Shown: positions 46,331 through 59,295, numbered from the stretch's first letter. The stretch: DNA of 64,000 nt from Cryptomeria japonica (GCF_030272615.1 NC_081410.1:114391933-114455932), one strand, 5' to 3'. The notes: generated from the sequence alone by a model not told the origin. Numbers and translations are program-made.

Positions 46331-48091
46331 ATGGCTCACACCCGATCACACTCAAGGCAACGAGAAGTAGAAATTGAAGAAGAAGAGGAGGAAAATATCA
46401 ATGAATTTCAAGAAGCACTTGGAGGAAATGAAAATGATGAAAACCCAAGTACTCCTACTCCTGCAACAATAGAAAGGGCCCAGCATAACCCTCTCTTTAA
46501 CAGACTTTTTGACGAAATACTCAGGAGCAATGCGGATGCTCACTTTTTAAAGCTCACTCAAGAACGAGCCAAACTCCCCTCTGACTTTGATCTTGCCCAA
46601 TTAAGACAAGCATCAGAACGACAAAGTCGCCATGAAGAAGAAAGAGGTAGAGATCCCATTAGATATAACATTCCTCGAGGTAACCCACCACCTCCTCCTC
46701 CAAATGAAATGGAGATGTTGCGGCAACAAGTTGAAAATATCGCCCAACAACTTCATAGTGGTGTAAAGACTAACCAATTCTCACTCAATGACATCTGTCC
46801 CTATCCCTTTGATAGGAATCTTTATATGCCACCCTTTCCATGAGGATTCGAAACACCCAAATTCAAAAAATATAGAGGAAAGGGAGATCGTCGCAATCAT
46901 GTTAGAGAATTTCATTCAGCTTGCCTCGAAGTGGCATATGAGGACACATACCTAATGTGAATTTTTCCCTAAAGCTTGGGAGGAACAACCACATCATGGT
47001 TTTCCTGGCTACCAGGTGGCATTAGGACCTTTGAAGAACTAATTCAGAAGTTCTTGGCACATTACTCTCATAACATTGAACGCGACATCACCATGGTTGA
47101 TTTGTGCAACACTAAACAAAAACCAGGTGAACTATTCTCAGTATTCCTGCAACGATGGCGTCAAATGTCTAGCAAACGTTCTCTTCAGTTACCTGAACGA
47201 GAACTAGTGGAAATATTCATTTCTAACTTAAACGAAGAAATGGAGTTTCACCTGGATGTCAAAGACACAGACTCTTTTAATGACATGATCACTAAGGGTT
47301 TGAAATGTGAGCGGGCCCTCATCAAGAAAGGACTTATCAAAATCTATAATGAACCAAAGGATGGTCCTCGCCCATGCTTCAATAGTGACAAACCAAGCTT
47401 CTGGAACAAAAACAAGAATATCGTCAACGATGGGGTTGTGGATGCCAGAACTATCAAAAGTGCACAACCTGTGGTTCGATTTGTAGTGCAGAATTCTCCA
47501 CCTCAGACTAACACAATTGTTCATTCAAATCAAGGTCGTATCACATCTCATGATGAACCTAGACCTTGTCAACAAAAACAAAAATGAACATACACTCCCT
47601 TAGGGGAACCCATCGAAATAGTGTTGCAGCAACTGGTTTATCAAAATTTGGTAACTCTACCTAAAACATCAAACTATGAGCCTCAAGTCAAACCTGCATG
47701 GTGCAGGGATACCAAACATTGTGATTTCCATCAAGGGAGAGGACACAAGACAAGTAATTGTTACAGATTAAAAGATCTTATTCAAGATCTTATTGACCGA
47801 GGTGAAATTGAAATTGAAGGGCATGACCCAAAAACAACAAACAATGATCATCTGATGTTCAAAAATCCACTTCCATCACAAGATCAAAGGGGTCCTTCTA
47901 CTTCTAGGAGAGGCACTGATACCACTGATTATACGCAGGCTGCGTATAATTATACTGTAAATCACCTGTATGATGCCAGTGAACAAATTGCAACTATAAC
48001 CATCACAAATCCCAACTCCAATTGCAATGTTGTTACACGTCGCGGTAAGGTTACCATAAAAGCAGCTCCACAAGGCACCACCTCCATATAG
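46331..48091 (+). pseudogene. gag: E3 gag
   Basis: Starts MAHTRSHSRQREVEIEEEEE, then a Pro run, DICPYPFDRNLYMPPFP, KFKKYRGKGDRRNHVREF, FLAHYSHNIERDITMVDLC, FSVFLQRWRQMSS and the knuckle CDFHQGRGHKTSNC near 47720. Stops: 46842 region (TGA), about 46960 (TGA), 46971 (TAA), 47585 (TGA) and 48089 (TAG). Most equal Arg or Gln in E1/E2. The capsid part aligns well with E1 gag, the N-terminus does not. Confidence 0.88.
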
Positions 48092-48529
48092 TACAATCTT
48101 GTGGAACAATTAGATAAAACACCTGCACTTATATACATTTTAGAGCTATTGCACCTGTCTCCATCTCATAAAACAATCTTGGATCAAGCTCTCCAAGAAG
48201 TGTTAGTCCCTGCTAACTTGAATACAAACCAATTTCAAGCCATGGTTGGAAGTCTAAAGTCATCACCTTGTCTCACTTTTTCCGAAAGCGACAACTCTTC
48301 CTTCCAGCAACCTCATAACGCTTCGCTACACATTGAAGGCTTTATCAACCAATATAGGATCAAGCGAGTCTTGATCAACAATGGAGCAGGCTTAAATATT
48401 TGTACACTGCAATTGGTTACAACTTTAGGACATTCCATTGAATCAGTGGATCCTCACAAGAAGATCACAATCAAAGCTTATGTTGATGCAAAGCATTCAT
48501 CCAAAGGAGCTATTGTACTACCAATCTGA
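48092..48529 (+). pseudogene. pol: E3 protease region, N-terminal half
   Basis: The open piece 48101-48529 contains RVLINNGAGLNICTLQLV. The catalytic Asp, kept in E1 (LIDGG), is Asn here, so the protease is dead. TGA at 48527-48529 replaces an Arg (LPLRVG in E1). Confidence 0.82.
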
Positions 48530-50308
48530 GTGGGCCTTGTGGTGAAGCACATCATATGTCAGGTTTTGGACCTTCCTCTACCATATAATCTATTGTTAGG
48601 AAGACCTTGGATACATGCCATGCAAGCCATTTCATCTACCTACCATCAATGTATCAAGTTCCCACATAACGGTGTAGAGATCACAATCCTGGGTGATGCA
48701 AATCCCTTTGCATATTGTCATAATATTAGCCATCAACCAGAGATTACCATTCCTAATAATACATCATATATAAGTCCAGCCTCTCTTGCCAATTCAAACA
48801 CCCCTATAACCAAGCAAGAAAATCTTAAAATGAAAATAGCAAAGGAAGGTCTTGGGGAATACAATTTGAGTCAACTCTTTTGTGTGGGACATATGCCCAC
48901 TTCTCTTAGAACACATGGCAAACCGCAACAGTTACTTCAGCAACCACTGATCATGCCAACATGTGCTTTGATGCCTTTCATCCTTGGGAAGAGTCAAGAA
49001 GAAGAAACCAAAGATGAGGACTTAGCGGAATGGATCTATAAAGATCCTATCACCACTGATATGCCGCAAGCTACACTTCCCACGGATCAATATGGCAAAG
49101 GCCTACTCATTATGCAAAGAATGGGTTATGATGGTCAGAGTGCTTTGAGATCTTGCAAACAAGGAAGACATGAACCACTGCGGCCAGAATTAAAGCCCAA
49201 AGGTAATACAGGCCTAGGCTTTGAAAATGAGATCTTTCCTAAGCTCCGATTCAAAGGAAAACCCAGCAAACCACTATATCAACCTATTGCAAAGAAGACA
49301 CCTTTTATTATCAAAGCAACATCAAACACCATCACAACTGCCCCACCAAGGCTCAAAATCCCAACACAACCATCTACAATGCCACTCATCCCACCGATCA
49401 AACCAGTCATCCCATTAGCAGCAGCAATAACATCAATAGCACCATTAGCAGCAACAACTACATCCGAACCAACAACAACATCTACAACACTAGCAGTTCC
49501 AGCAGAAGCAATTGAGTCAACACTATCGATACTCCCCGTATCGGATTCATTGATCCCCATCATCCTTCCTACAACACCGGTCATTTCTTCTACAAAGGTA
49601 CATCAACCGATCACACCTGCAGTATTTAACACAAAGGACATCCCAGTATGGTATAGTAATCGGATGCTGGAAAGTGATTCAAAAACTGACTCACATGAAT
49701 GGGAATTTGATTCCATACAGCTTAACACTTCCGATGAGGAAGACATAGCACCACCTCCACCCCGCAAAGACATCCCTGTTTACGAAGAAGCACATATAAA
49801 GACTTCTTGGGTTCCTGAGCTGGAAACATCTTCCACAGACCCTACGTCTCATCCTACACTTGATTTTGACAGGGAGAGTACCATCAATGACCTTCACCAT
49901 AACGTCTTAACCCTCACTAATACATCTAACGAACTTAACCTAATTGATGAAGTAATGCCCATTATCCATCTTGAACTCATCGAATGGAACCAACCAAATC
50001 CCCCATGTCTTGACCTGTTCCAAAACGACGAGGCCATCATTGACTTTTTGGAATTAAGGGATAACCTGCCAAGCAAGGATCACAAAGTTGGATTCACCAT
50101 AGAACTTAATAGCGCAACATACTTCGAGGTGGATGCCAAACCTTTTAGCTGCAAAAATATAACAATAAAACATGGATCTTCCAGTGAAAACCACACCGTG
50201 GCACTGTTTGATTCAACAAAAGTAAAAAGAAAGAGCGTATCCAATGGTGAAAACCTCTCTGAGGCGCCTGAGGATGAAAGGTTTGACATCTTTCCCTATA
50301 GCATATAG
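48530..50308 (+). CDS. pol: E3 protease end, G-patch-like segment and Thr/Pro-rich linker
   Basis: A 592-residue open stretch, the longest in the window. It begins with the protease end ([20 protein letters not shown]), then [18 protein letters not shown]. The G-patch-like [20 protein letters not shown] with GNTGLGF lies at residues about 185-235. A Thr/Pro/Ser/Ala-rich low-complexity part follows (about 250-360), then acidic sequence ([15 protein letters not shown]) and [12 protein letters not shown] before the TAG at 50306. Part of a polyprotein; the first codon is not a biological start. Confidence 0.8.
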   Translation: MGLVVKHIICQVLDLPLPYNLLLGRPWIHAMQAISSTYHQCIKFPHNGVEITILGDANPFAYCHNISHQPEITIPNNTSYISPASLANSNTPITKQENLKMKIAKEGLGEYNLSQLFCVGHMPTSLRTHGKPQQLLQQPLIMPTCALMPFILGKSQEEETKDEDLAEWIYKDPITTDMPQATLPTDQYGKGLLIMQRMGYDGQSALRSCKQGRHEPLRPELKPKGNTGLGFENEIFPKLRFKGKPSKPLYQPIAKKTPFIIKATSNTITTAPPRLKIPTQPSTMPLIPPIKPVIPLAAAITSIAPLAATTTSEPTTTSTTLAVPAEAIESTLSILPVSDSLIPIILPTTPVISSTKVHQPITPAVFNTKDIPVWYSNRMLESDSKTDSHEWEFDSIQLNTSDEEDIAPPPPRKDIPVYEEAHIKTSWVPELETSSTDPTSHPTLDFDRESTINDLHHNVLTLTNTSNELNLIDEVMPIIHLELIEWNQPNPPCLDLFQNDEAIIDFLELRDNLPSKDHKVGFTIELNSATYFEVDAKPFSCKNITIKHGSSSENHTVALFDSTKVKRKSVSNGENLSEAPEDERFDIFPYSI

Positions 50309-50353
50309 TGGGAATGATCAACGATTCTCATTGAAGAAACCAAAGAATACAAT

Positions 50354-51079
50354 GTGGGGACTCCTGAAACTCCTCACCTCATACATCTGGCATCTCTTCT
50401 CACTCCAGAGGAACAGCCTAAATTTGTAGAGTTCTTTCAAAAGCGTCAGATCAACTTTGCATGGTCATATGCGGACATGCCTGGACTTGATCCTGATTTA
50501 GTCATGCATCACCTCACCATAGCAGAAGGAGCCAAACCTGTCAAGCAGAAGCTTCGCAAGATTCATCCTCAGATTGCAGTACTAGTCAAAACAGAACTCA
50601 AGAAACTCCTAGATGTTGGTTTCATTAGACCAATTGATTATGCAAATTGGATCTCCAACATTGTTACTGTCGGCAAACCAAAAGGGGGCATCTGCATTTG
50701 TACTAACTTCGGAGATTTGAATAAGGCATGTCCTAAGGATGACTTCCCCCTACCAAATATCGACATCATAGTAGATCTGACAGCAGGACATGCCATGCTT
50801 TCACCCATGGATGGCTTTTCAGGATACAATCAGATAAAAATCGTACCAGAGGATCAACATAAGACAACCTTCACATGTCCATGGGGCACATATTGTTGGA
50901 ATGTAATTCCTTTCAGTCTAAAGAATGCAGGAGCAACCTATCAACGAGCAATGGCCACCATCTTCCATGACATGATGCATACTATGATGGAAGATTATGT
51001 TGATGACTTACTAGCCCAATCACTCACTAGAGAAGGGCTTCTCAACATATTAGATAAAATCTTTGATAGACTGGAATAA
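50354..51079 (+). CDS. pol: E3 reverse transcriptase
   Basis: A 241-residue open stretch with VMHHLTI, IRPIDYANWISNIVTV, DLNKACPKDDFPLPNID, PMDGFSGYNQIKI, LKNAGATYQRAMATIFHD and EDYVDDLLA. The catalytic YVDD is intact. FRD, seen in E1, is FGD here. It ends at TAA where E1 has Lys (RLEKYKV). Continues into the RNase H region. Confidence 0.92.
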   Translation: MGTPETPHLIHLASLLTPEEQPKFVEFFQKRQINFAWSYADMPGLDPDLVMHHLTIAEGAKPVKQKLRKIHPQIAVLVKTELKKLLDVGFIRPIDYANWISNIVTVGKPKGGICICTNFGDLNKACPKDDFPLPNIDIIVDLTAGHAMLSPMDGFSGYNQIKIVPEDQHKTTFTCPWGTYCWNVIPFSLKNAGATYQRAMATIFHDMMHTMMEDYVDDLLAQSLTREGLLNILDKIFDRLE

Positions 51080-51780
51080 TACCATGTTCGACTCAACCCA
51101 AAGAAATGTGTCTTTGGAGTAACCTCCGGGAAGATTCTAGGATACATTGTCTCAAGCAAAGGTATTGAGGTCGACCCAGCAAAGGTCAAAGCAATCATGG
51201 ACATGCCACCACCAAAGAATATCAGTCAGCTAAGGACATTACAAGGACGACTACAATCCATTTGAAGATTCATTGCACAACTGGTAGATAAGTGTCATCC
51301 TTTTACACACCTGTTACACAAGAACATCCGCTTTCAATGGGATGCCAGATGCCAGCAAGCATTCCAAATGCTCAAATACTATCTCATGAATACACCATTG
51401 CTAATCCCACCAGATCCAAGTCAGCCTCTACTACTCTATATATCAGCAACAAGTACAGCATTGGGTGTACTATTAGCACAGCATAATGTAGAAGGGAAAG
51501 AGTGCGCTGTTTACTACATCTCTCGTACACTGGTGGGCTATGAACTCAATTACACACCTATTGAGTGAGCTTGCCTAGCAGTAATCTTGGCAGCCACTAA
51601 ACTGAGGCACTATTTGTTAACACACAAGGTACAGCTCATTGCAAAGATTGATCCACTCAAGTATTTACTTAGCAAAGCAGCATTGACAGGTCGCTTAGCC
51701 AAATGGGTGATGATTCTAAGTGAATTTGACATCGAGTATGTAGATCGTAAGGCCATCAAAGGTCAAGTTATTGCAGATTA
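51080..51780 (+). pseudogene. pol: E3 RT-linked RNase H, decayed
   Basis: LNPKKCVFGVTSGKILGYIV, LQGRLQSI, then TGA (Arg), PLLLYISATSTALGVLLAQH, YYISRTLVGYELNYTPIE, TGA (Trp), HYLLTHKVQLIAKIDPLKYL and ending at a TAG (Gln). Order and strand are those of pol. The stops match Arg, Trp and Gln in E1. Confidence 0.85.
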
Positions 51781-52368
51781 GTTGGCCGATGCACCACTCA
51801 TAGGTGATCATCCTCTCATTTCCAATTTTCCAGATGAAGAGATATTCATGATCACAACAACACAACCATGAAAACTATACTTTGATGGTTCATACACTAG
51901 GCATGGCTCGAGGGCAGGCATTTTGTTTATCACACCTCAAGGTGACGGCATCCCGAAGTCTTATAGGCTCACATTTCCATGCACCAACAACATAGCAAAG
52001 TATGAGGCCTTGATCATAGGACTCAGGCTAGTCGTACAATGGAAATTACAAAAACTACAAGTCTATGGCGACTCCCAACTAGTCATTCGACAAGCAACAG
52101 ATGAATATCAGACCAAGGATGATAAACTCATGCCATAGAAGCAAATGGTGGATAGTCTAAAGGCATCATTTACTACAATTACCTTTGAGCAGATACCAAG
52201 AGATCAAAATCGAGCTGCTGATGCTATGGCTACTATTGCATCTCTCCTAGATCTTCCACAGAATTCAACACGCTACAAGTTCTTGGTTGAACAGCTTTGG
52301 ATCCTTGCTTATGATATCCCTGAATCCGAGATGATATATCGCCTTGTCAGTTCCAAATCCCCATGGTA
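51781..52368 (+). pseudogene. pol: E3 second RNase H, decayed
   Basis: LADAPLIGDHPLIS, TGA for Trp (QPWK), LYFDGSYTRHGS, NIAKYEAL (Glu to Lys next to the catalytic site), VYGDSQLVIRQ, and TAG after KDDKLMP, the same stop as in M. It continues with DQNRAADAMATIASLLDLP and ends at a TAA in place of Tyr (SPWY). Confidence 0.85.
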
Positions 52369-53620
52369 AGGAGAGTTCTACACCTATCTCCGCGATCACA
52401 CCCTTCCTCCTAACCAATTGAAAAACCAACGTAAAACCTTCATTCGCCAAACTGCTCGATATACCATTATTGCCGAAACCCTATACCGACGCAGTCTTGA
52501 TGGTACTCTCCTTTGATGTCTGGAACAAGATGAGATAACAAAGGCCTTGGAAGAGGTACATGAAGGAATTTGTGGAACTCATGCAAGCAGTCTGTCACTA
52601 GCCAAGAAACTCCCACGCAATGGATACTATTGGCCATCTATGGAAAAAGACTCCTACTACTTTGTCAGGAAGTGCAAGAAATGCCAAATTCATGGAGACC
52701 TAATACATGCACCAGCATAAGAATTGCAACCAATCACAACACCATGGCCTTTTTGTCAATGGGACCCTGACCTTGTGGGTAAAATCCATCCATCTTCATC
52801 CAATGGCCATAAATTCATTATTACCACCACCAAATACTTCACAAAGTGGATCGAAGTTGTTCCACTTACCCAAGTTACCAGCAAGCAAATTGCCTCATTC
52901 ATCCTCAATTACATCATCTGCTAGTATGGTGTACCCATGTCCATCATCACAGATAACAGTCTTCCTTTCAAAATATAAGATGTCTGTGAACTCTGTGAGA
53001 AATTTCACATCCAACACCGCTTTTCCACTCCCTATTACCCACAAGGCAATGGGTAGGTCGAAGCATCAAACAAGAACATATTAAGAATCCTAAAGAAGAC
53101 AGTCAATGATGTCGGTCATGATTGGCACGTTCAATTGAATCCAGCACTATAGGCATATCGAACTAGCATTCAAACCCCTACAGGTGCAACTCCATACTAA
53201 TTGATCTATGGTGCAGAAGCTATTCTACCTATTGAGGTCAAGATACCATCCCTACGGGTTTCCTTGCACAATCTCATCAATGATGAAGCATACAGAGTAT
53301 CCCGTCTTCAGGACTTAGAGCTACTTGATGAAAAGTGACAAGTTGCATACAACCACCTCAAAACCTATCAACAACGCATGAGCAGAAGTTATAATCATCG
53401 AGTTAGGCCTCGTACATTCGAGGTAGGTGATCTTGTTCTTCGAGAAAATCCTCATAACTAACCCAACCGAGATCATCAAGGAAAGTTTGAATCAAATTGG
53501 CTGGGTCCATATGTTGTCACTACTGTATTTGGGTCTGGGGCATATCAGTTGGCTACGTTAGAAGGCGAACCACTAGCAGATCTGGTCAATAGCATGCACC
53601 TCAAATGGTTTTATACATAA
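52369..53620 (+). pseudogene. pol: E3 integrase, decayed
   Basis: Pieces in integrase order: HEGICGTHASS, KKCQIHGDLIHAP-like sequence, WDPDLVGKIHPSSSNGHKF, KYFTKWIEVVPLTQV, SIITDN, YYPQGNG then TAG and VEASNK, and FEVGDLVLRENP. At least nine stops (for example CGA to TGA near 52516 and CAA to TAA near 52718). E3 keeps Trp in KFESNWLGPY where E1 and M have TAG. Natural end TAA at 53618-53620 after MHLKWFYT. Confidence 0.87.
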
Positions 53621-56158
53621 GCTGCACAGAGCATCAGGCTCCCACATATACTGGCAAAAATACCAAAAACATTTAGATAAATGTCCTGAAGAAAATACAA
53701 AAACATCAAAATAGTAAAGAAAAATCATGCATCCAAACAGTGAACAACCACTCCGATGGCACCTTGGGTAAGTACGATGGTGAAAACCTGGCAAACAGGA
53801 ACCACTCGTAAAGGCTATGGCTCCATTGTCTTTCAGATTTGTTGCGATCACATTCATTACATACATACGTCCATACGTCCAAAACCATGGCTTGTTATTA
53901 ATCTGCAATTGAGAAAGTACTCCATGTGTCTTGCATCCCACTTTTGCATAGTCATGTCTAAACTGGGGGCAATGCCCTTAACCTATTGATGGAAGTGGAT
54001 TCTACATTGTCATATGATTCATTGAAATCAATATTGGAAAACTATCTCACAAAATCCAAAAAACATTCAAAACCAATCATCACAAAATCGAAAAACATCA
54101 AAAAACATCAAAAATCAAACAAAAACATGGCAACACCTTGTACATACTCATCCGCGCAGATACCAAACAAGCATTGAAAAATACTCGCACGATGATCAGT
54201 TCTCAAATTGACTAAAACAATCAATATCAACAATCAAACTGTCTTCAACAAGGATGCATCCTTCCTTACCAAAACAAAGACAAAATGACGTTTTCTTTGA
54301 CAAGAAAATTGTGTTAAGCTATCAAATACTTGGTTGATTTGTGATTAATTCATTCGTTTATCTGTATTAGGTTCTTACAACATTGTTTGTGTATCTTTGG
54401 CGCATTATTCTAATGAAGTTCTAGGGCATGTCCTAATGGTGTCTACGTGGGAAGCTCACTAAGCTACATGATCTTATGCAAAATGAAGTCATAGATCACT
54501 ACGGCTTGCTGACTACAGTGTATACCTCGACCATATGAGCATGAACCATTACCAAGGATCCATATTATTTATTCTCTATGTACATACTGTTTGCTTACAC
54601 GAACAATGCTCCTTCTTTGGTTCCTCCTCATCCAATTTGGATAAAGGTTTTTGTCCCATATTAAGGTATGAACTTGTCTTAGGATATGATCAATTCAAGA
54701 TCAAGGAGGATGATCCTTGTCCGTTCCGCAAGCAATACTCTGGTCGACTTGACCCTTATATCAAGTCATTTGTATTAACTTGCTATATCAAAATCCATGT
54801 AAGAATTACTCAGGTCATCTTGAATCATTATGTCAAGTTGCTTGTATATTCTTACAACATTTTAAAGCTCAATGATAAAAATAGAGCACTATGGATCGTC
54901 ATTTCATCTCATCTGATTATATATTGCATTCTGTTGCATATCAGCCATCCATTAACTCATTCATATATATGATTTGTATGCAAATGTGAACAAGGTTAAT
55001 ATGAACAGTTATGTGAACATTGAGCTGGTCTTAGATACAATCACGACCGAGTACTCTGATACATCATCAATGCATCATGCAAAGTCTCAAAAACCTTGCA
55101 TTCCTCATGGTCATATCATCATTACATTTAGTTGCATTAAGTACATTCATGTCATTTTTAAAATTGCATATAGTTCATTTAGTTTATTGACATTAGTCTT
55201 CATTAAATCATTTGCATCATTGCATAATTTGATTCATATGATCAAATTGTCCTTGATTGTATTAAACCATTTACTATGCATTCATTTAGTATCAGTTATC
55301 CATTATCATTTTATTATCCTTTATCATCCTTTATCATTGCATACATTCACTTATCTATTCATCAATTGAAAGGTGCATTCATTCATCCATTATTAAGTAT
55401 CTTCTTATGCTCATTTTAGGATTCATTTGCATTGCATTTCATTATCTTCTTTTTAATTGCATTAAGGTGCAGTTATTAAACCATAAGTTGTAGTATCATC
55501 ACATTATCATTTTTACTTAAGCATATTGAGGCCTTTAGAATCATAAACCCATTTGTTTCCAAAACATTGGTTCATACCATTTTATATATCCATTACACAT
55601 ATGCATTCATCTAGACATTATCATAGAAACATTTGTACTTTACATTTTGTTTATCCATATTACATTCATCTAAAAACATCTAGATGCATAAACATACATA
55701 ACATCATTCATTCAAACATTGCATTAACATCATTGCATATCATTATCTCATCATTATATCAAAATAGGAAACACCAAAATCCTATTCATAAATCATCATA
55801 AGCATACACCATCATCATGGCATTACATACATAAAGCATTACATCAAACAAAATGTGCACACATGTATAAACCTGCATTCATATGTTAGTATCCAACATC
55901 ATAAATCATCATAAAAACATGCATATAGGAATCATCTCATCAATGCATACATGTACACATATCCATCTAAGCAATAAACTCATACAATCACCATCCTGCA
56001 TAGCATCCATACATATCAAATGCATATCATCAAAATATGGGATATCCTCATATATATCATCTCATGTATCAGAGTACAATAAAGTCTACAAAATCGGCTA
56101 CCAAGAGCCATCCAAGATACAATCTAAAAATAAAATACATATATGCAAAACTGCTCTC
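53621..56158. other. E3 non-coding region between pol and the PMD gene
   Basis: Reverse-complement counterpart of M 38309-40927, with the post-pol block at 53743-53806, a CAAAATCCAAAAAACATC repeat at about 54040-54130 and CATCATTCAT-like low complexity at 55200-56060. Open frames here (for example 54535-54972) have no recognised domain. Confidence 0.65.
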
Positions 56159-58179
56159 TCAGATGCCACTCTGATCAGATGTTGCACCACCATCGCCACC
56201 TGCTCCCCCACTCATCCCTGCATCACTTGATCTATCTCTCTATGGAGGCCCCATCAATCCCCCACTAGCTCCTGTACCTCCTGACCCGTCTCTCGGTAGA
56301 GGACCCATCACACCCCCACTGCTCTACATCCTCTGGGATCGCTCTGATCTGGTCTGTCGCATCTGCGAATAACTTAGTGCTCGCTGACTGGATGGTACCA
56401 CCTGCTCATATAGGCCCCGCCAATAATCAAATTCTCCACCTGCTCTCCATACCACCCTCGCCAATGCTTCCACAGATGGCCCCTGTCCTTGTACTCCCTC
56501 CAAAACCCTCACTCTCTCCTGCAACTGGATCACCCTATCCATGGCCTGATCTCTCTCCTACAACACTACAATCAACTCTGACTCTCGTGCAAATAGCTGC
56601 ACATCTCTAGTTGCAACCTCCACCTTCAAATCCTCCACTCGTGTCTCAGATGCCTCAAGTCGAGACTGCAAATGTACTATCAGTTGTTCTCGCACATCTT
56701 CACCCAATCCCTCTCCTATCTCCATGGCTGCCTCACCGGTATATCCCTCTCCAGTGGCTCCCTCCCCTCTATCCATCAGTATCTCCCTCTCCCACCCAAT
56801 CTAACTCCTCCCTGCATCAACGGTCCCTGCGATATCTACAGTGGCAATCCACCTCTCCCTCTCCGTTGGATCCAACTGCTCAACCCACCACCACCCCCAC
56901 CACCTCCTCCATCGACACCACCTCCTCCACCATCCCCTCCTCCTCCATCTCCACCATCTCCTCTCCCTCCTCCACCTGCTATCAGTCCTCGACCTCCTGC
57001 CCTCCTCCATCTTTGTCCCCTCTCATCCTCAAAATCGGGCACTGGCTCTACTGGATCAGATATCCGTAGAATCGGATGAGCCGCCAGGTACTGAGTGTAC
57101 TCATCCAATACCCCTGCATCTACAACCCTCAATCGTATATCCCAAGGTCTTACCTACAGCATCTGAAACTCTACCAGTGCCTCGTCATACGGAAGTACTA
57201 GCCCCCATACATATCTCTCTCGTATCACCCGTGCATACTCTCTCGAACCACTAGGTAACCCCTGTCGCCACCCAAACTGTCTCAACACTCTACCGGGCAC
57301 CTGTCTCTCTACATGATACGAGGTCCTCCTAATGAGGAATCAGGTCATAAATACATACGGTAGTGCCTCCGCATCATCATCCTAGGGCTCGCACTCCAGA
57401 TAAGGTCTCCATATCACTGCATCAAGATCATCCAATACCTGTCGCCACCACTCTAACTTCCCCAGGTGGGGCTGACTCATCATACCGCTGTACATAAACA
57501 TATACGGCTGATCCACTGCTCGGAATCTGAGACTCACTAGTCAAGTCACTGGTAAGTGCTCCCACGTCCAAATATGTAGCAGTATCACTCCCACTACTAA
57601 TGAGCCCCTCCCACGGTATACCACCTCATGCAGCTCTTGATAAAGGTGTGCCAGCATGCACGGTCCCCAGGCAAATCAGGTCCCCTCTGTAATCATCTTC
57701 TCTATCACCTGTCGCCATTCGACGGCCAGACCATGCGAGCACCTATCAGGACACAGTAGTCCTCCCACAATGCCGAACAGAACTACTGGTAAAGGCTCGT
57801 ATAATATAGCAATCTCCTCCTAGGCAATGGAGCCATCATCAATAAATACATCCTCATCAAAGAATCTTTGTACTGCTAGAGTCCCCCAGGATCTATCGTA
57901 TATAACCAGCTCCCCCCGAATCGAAATACGCAAGATGCGCCACACATCCTTCAGGGTCAGTGTCATCTCCCCCTGTGCAAGCTAAAATGTGCACGTCTCA
58001 CTGTGCCAGTGCTCTGCTAACACGGTAATCAATCCGTGAATCATCCGAATCACAGGCATGTACATTACATCATATAAACCAGTCACGGTAATGCAATTGA
58101 TCTCGGCCTCTGTCAGCCGATCCCGCAACCCATGTGTCGCCGGATGTCTCTCACATAACTCCAACACGCGTAGATCCTC

Positions 58180-58824
58180 CTACACACGGGCACTAATCAA
58201 TCATCATTAGTTGTTTTGTTTTCAAACTTTCTTAAAGTTTAAACCTAGACTATCAATAGATACTTTGATCAAGTATCTTCGGGTCTCAACAGGTAAGCAA
58301 TCATGGCACACCTAGACTTCAACAGGCATTTATCCTAAATGACCTAAGTCTCATCAGGCTGCTATGGTTCAAAACAACTCCCACTTCGCCTCCCTATCCA
58401 TCCATCTTTAGCATTGGGAGATTTTCATACAAACTGGGGCATCCATTATCTTGCAAACAAAAATGCTATTTTGCAAACAAAAGCGCTACTTCTCTACAAT
58501 AGGGCTAAACCCCTAACAAAAGCACTTAATCCGCTATCCAAAAATGTTAAAACAACAAAAGCGCTACAACAACTATACAATAGCACTGATTAATGGCAAA
58601 AGCGCTCAATTAACCACTCAATAGCGCTAATCCAGCAATAGCACCTAAACAAGCCTACAAAAACACTCAAACAACACCTCAATAGCATCATTGCGGCATA
58701 ATAGCACTAGTTAATTGGACAATAGTGCCAAAACGTAGTTTCAGCGCCATTGTCCCGACTCAACTTCGACTCAACAACAAGCATATCAAAAATGCATAAA
58801 AATTGAAATTTCAAATTTGCATAC
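58180..58824 (-). other. Intron of the E3 PMD gene
   Basis: 645 bp, phase 0, GTATGC to GTGTAG, in the same place as the M intron (668 bp). It contains the AGCGCTATTG array. Confidence 0.73.
58457..58752 (-). repeat. Family 2 motif array (E3 PMD intron)
   Basis: About 14 copies of CAAWAGCGCTN on the plus strand, that is AGCGCTWTTG in PMD sense. Confidence 0.87.
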
Positions 58825-58899
58825 CGCTGGTCCATAGTCGTCTGGCCGCTGGAACCGACGGACTCGCTCGAATCGGTGCTCTGCTACTGGTATCGGCAT

Positions 58900-59295
58900 C
58901 CTAACTGCTACTCGCTCCTCTCAAAAGTCAATCTCAGAGCTCTGGTTTCACATTGGTCACGGTAACAAATGATCCTATTTTTATCCCTTTCTCCCCTTTT
59001 AAACCCTTCACCATCACCGTAACTTTCCCCCGCTCACTGCCGTGGTCTCCGTAAACTTCCCAAGCCTCCCATTTCTCTATTTTACCCCCGATTTCTTCTA
59101 TTTTTCACTCGCGTTGCTAACTTCTTGTCTTCTACCACCCTGCCAATTTTCATTCTTTTTCAAGAGATCACCCGATTTTTCAAAAAATTTCGGCCCATCT
59201 CTCGAGGGGGCATACCACCCATTAAATCAATATTTTATGGGGCATTTCTTCACACCTATTTTTCTTTTTTTGAAACGACACGATAAACCGCACCG
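58900..59295 (-). promoter_or_regulatory. Antisense promoter and 5' UTR of the E3 PMD gene
   Basis: TTTAAA at about 58998-59003, roughly 100 bp before the ATG, and the ATGCCCCCTCGAGAGAT block at about 59197-59213. Well matched by M 35278-35598 and in part by E1 1753-2089. Activity inferred. Confidence 0.57.

Larger units (their letters stand above)
56159..58899 (-). pseudogene. Antisense PMD gene of E3, two exons
   Basis: Exon 1 is 58899-58825 (25 codons, HRFERVRRFQRP, donor GTATGC). Exon 2 starts at 58179 after GTGTAG (EDLRVLELCERHPATHG) and ends at TGA 56159-56161. PMD core pieces: EINCITVTGLYDVMYM, HSETCTF, FAWGPCMLAHLYQELHE, VIWRPYLECEP. A Gly-rich linker (56836-57000) and a predicted coiled coil (LEASETRVEDLKVEVATRDV) follow. 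Roughly ten internal stops are TAG or TGA, none TAA by eye, with one frameshift near 56790. The C-terminus (SSGGVMGP, DQSGI) matches M, and SGGVMGP also occurs in E1. Role as for the E1 copy. Confidence 0.86.

Noticed and set aside
56611-57254. Plus-strand Pro/Ser-rich frames over the E3 PMD gene
   Set aside because: Shadow of the Gly-rich linker of the minus-strand PMD gene.
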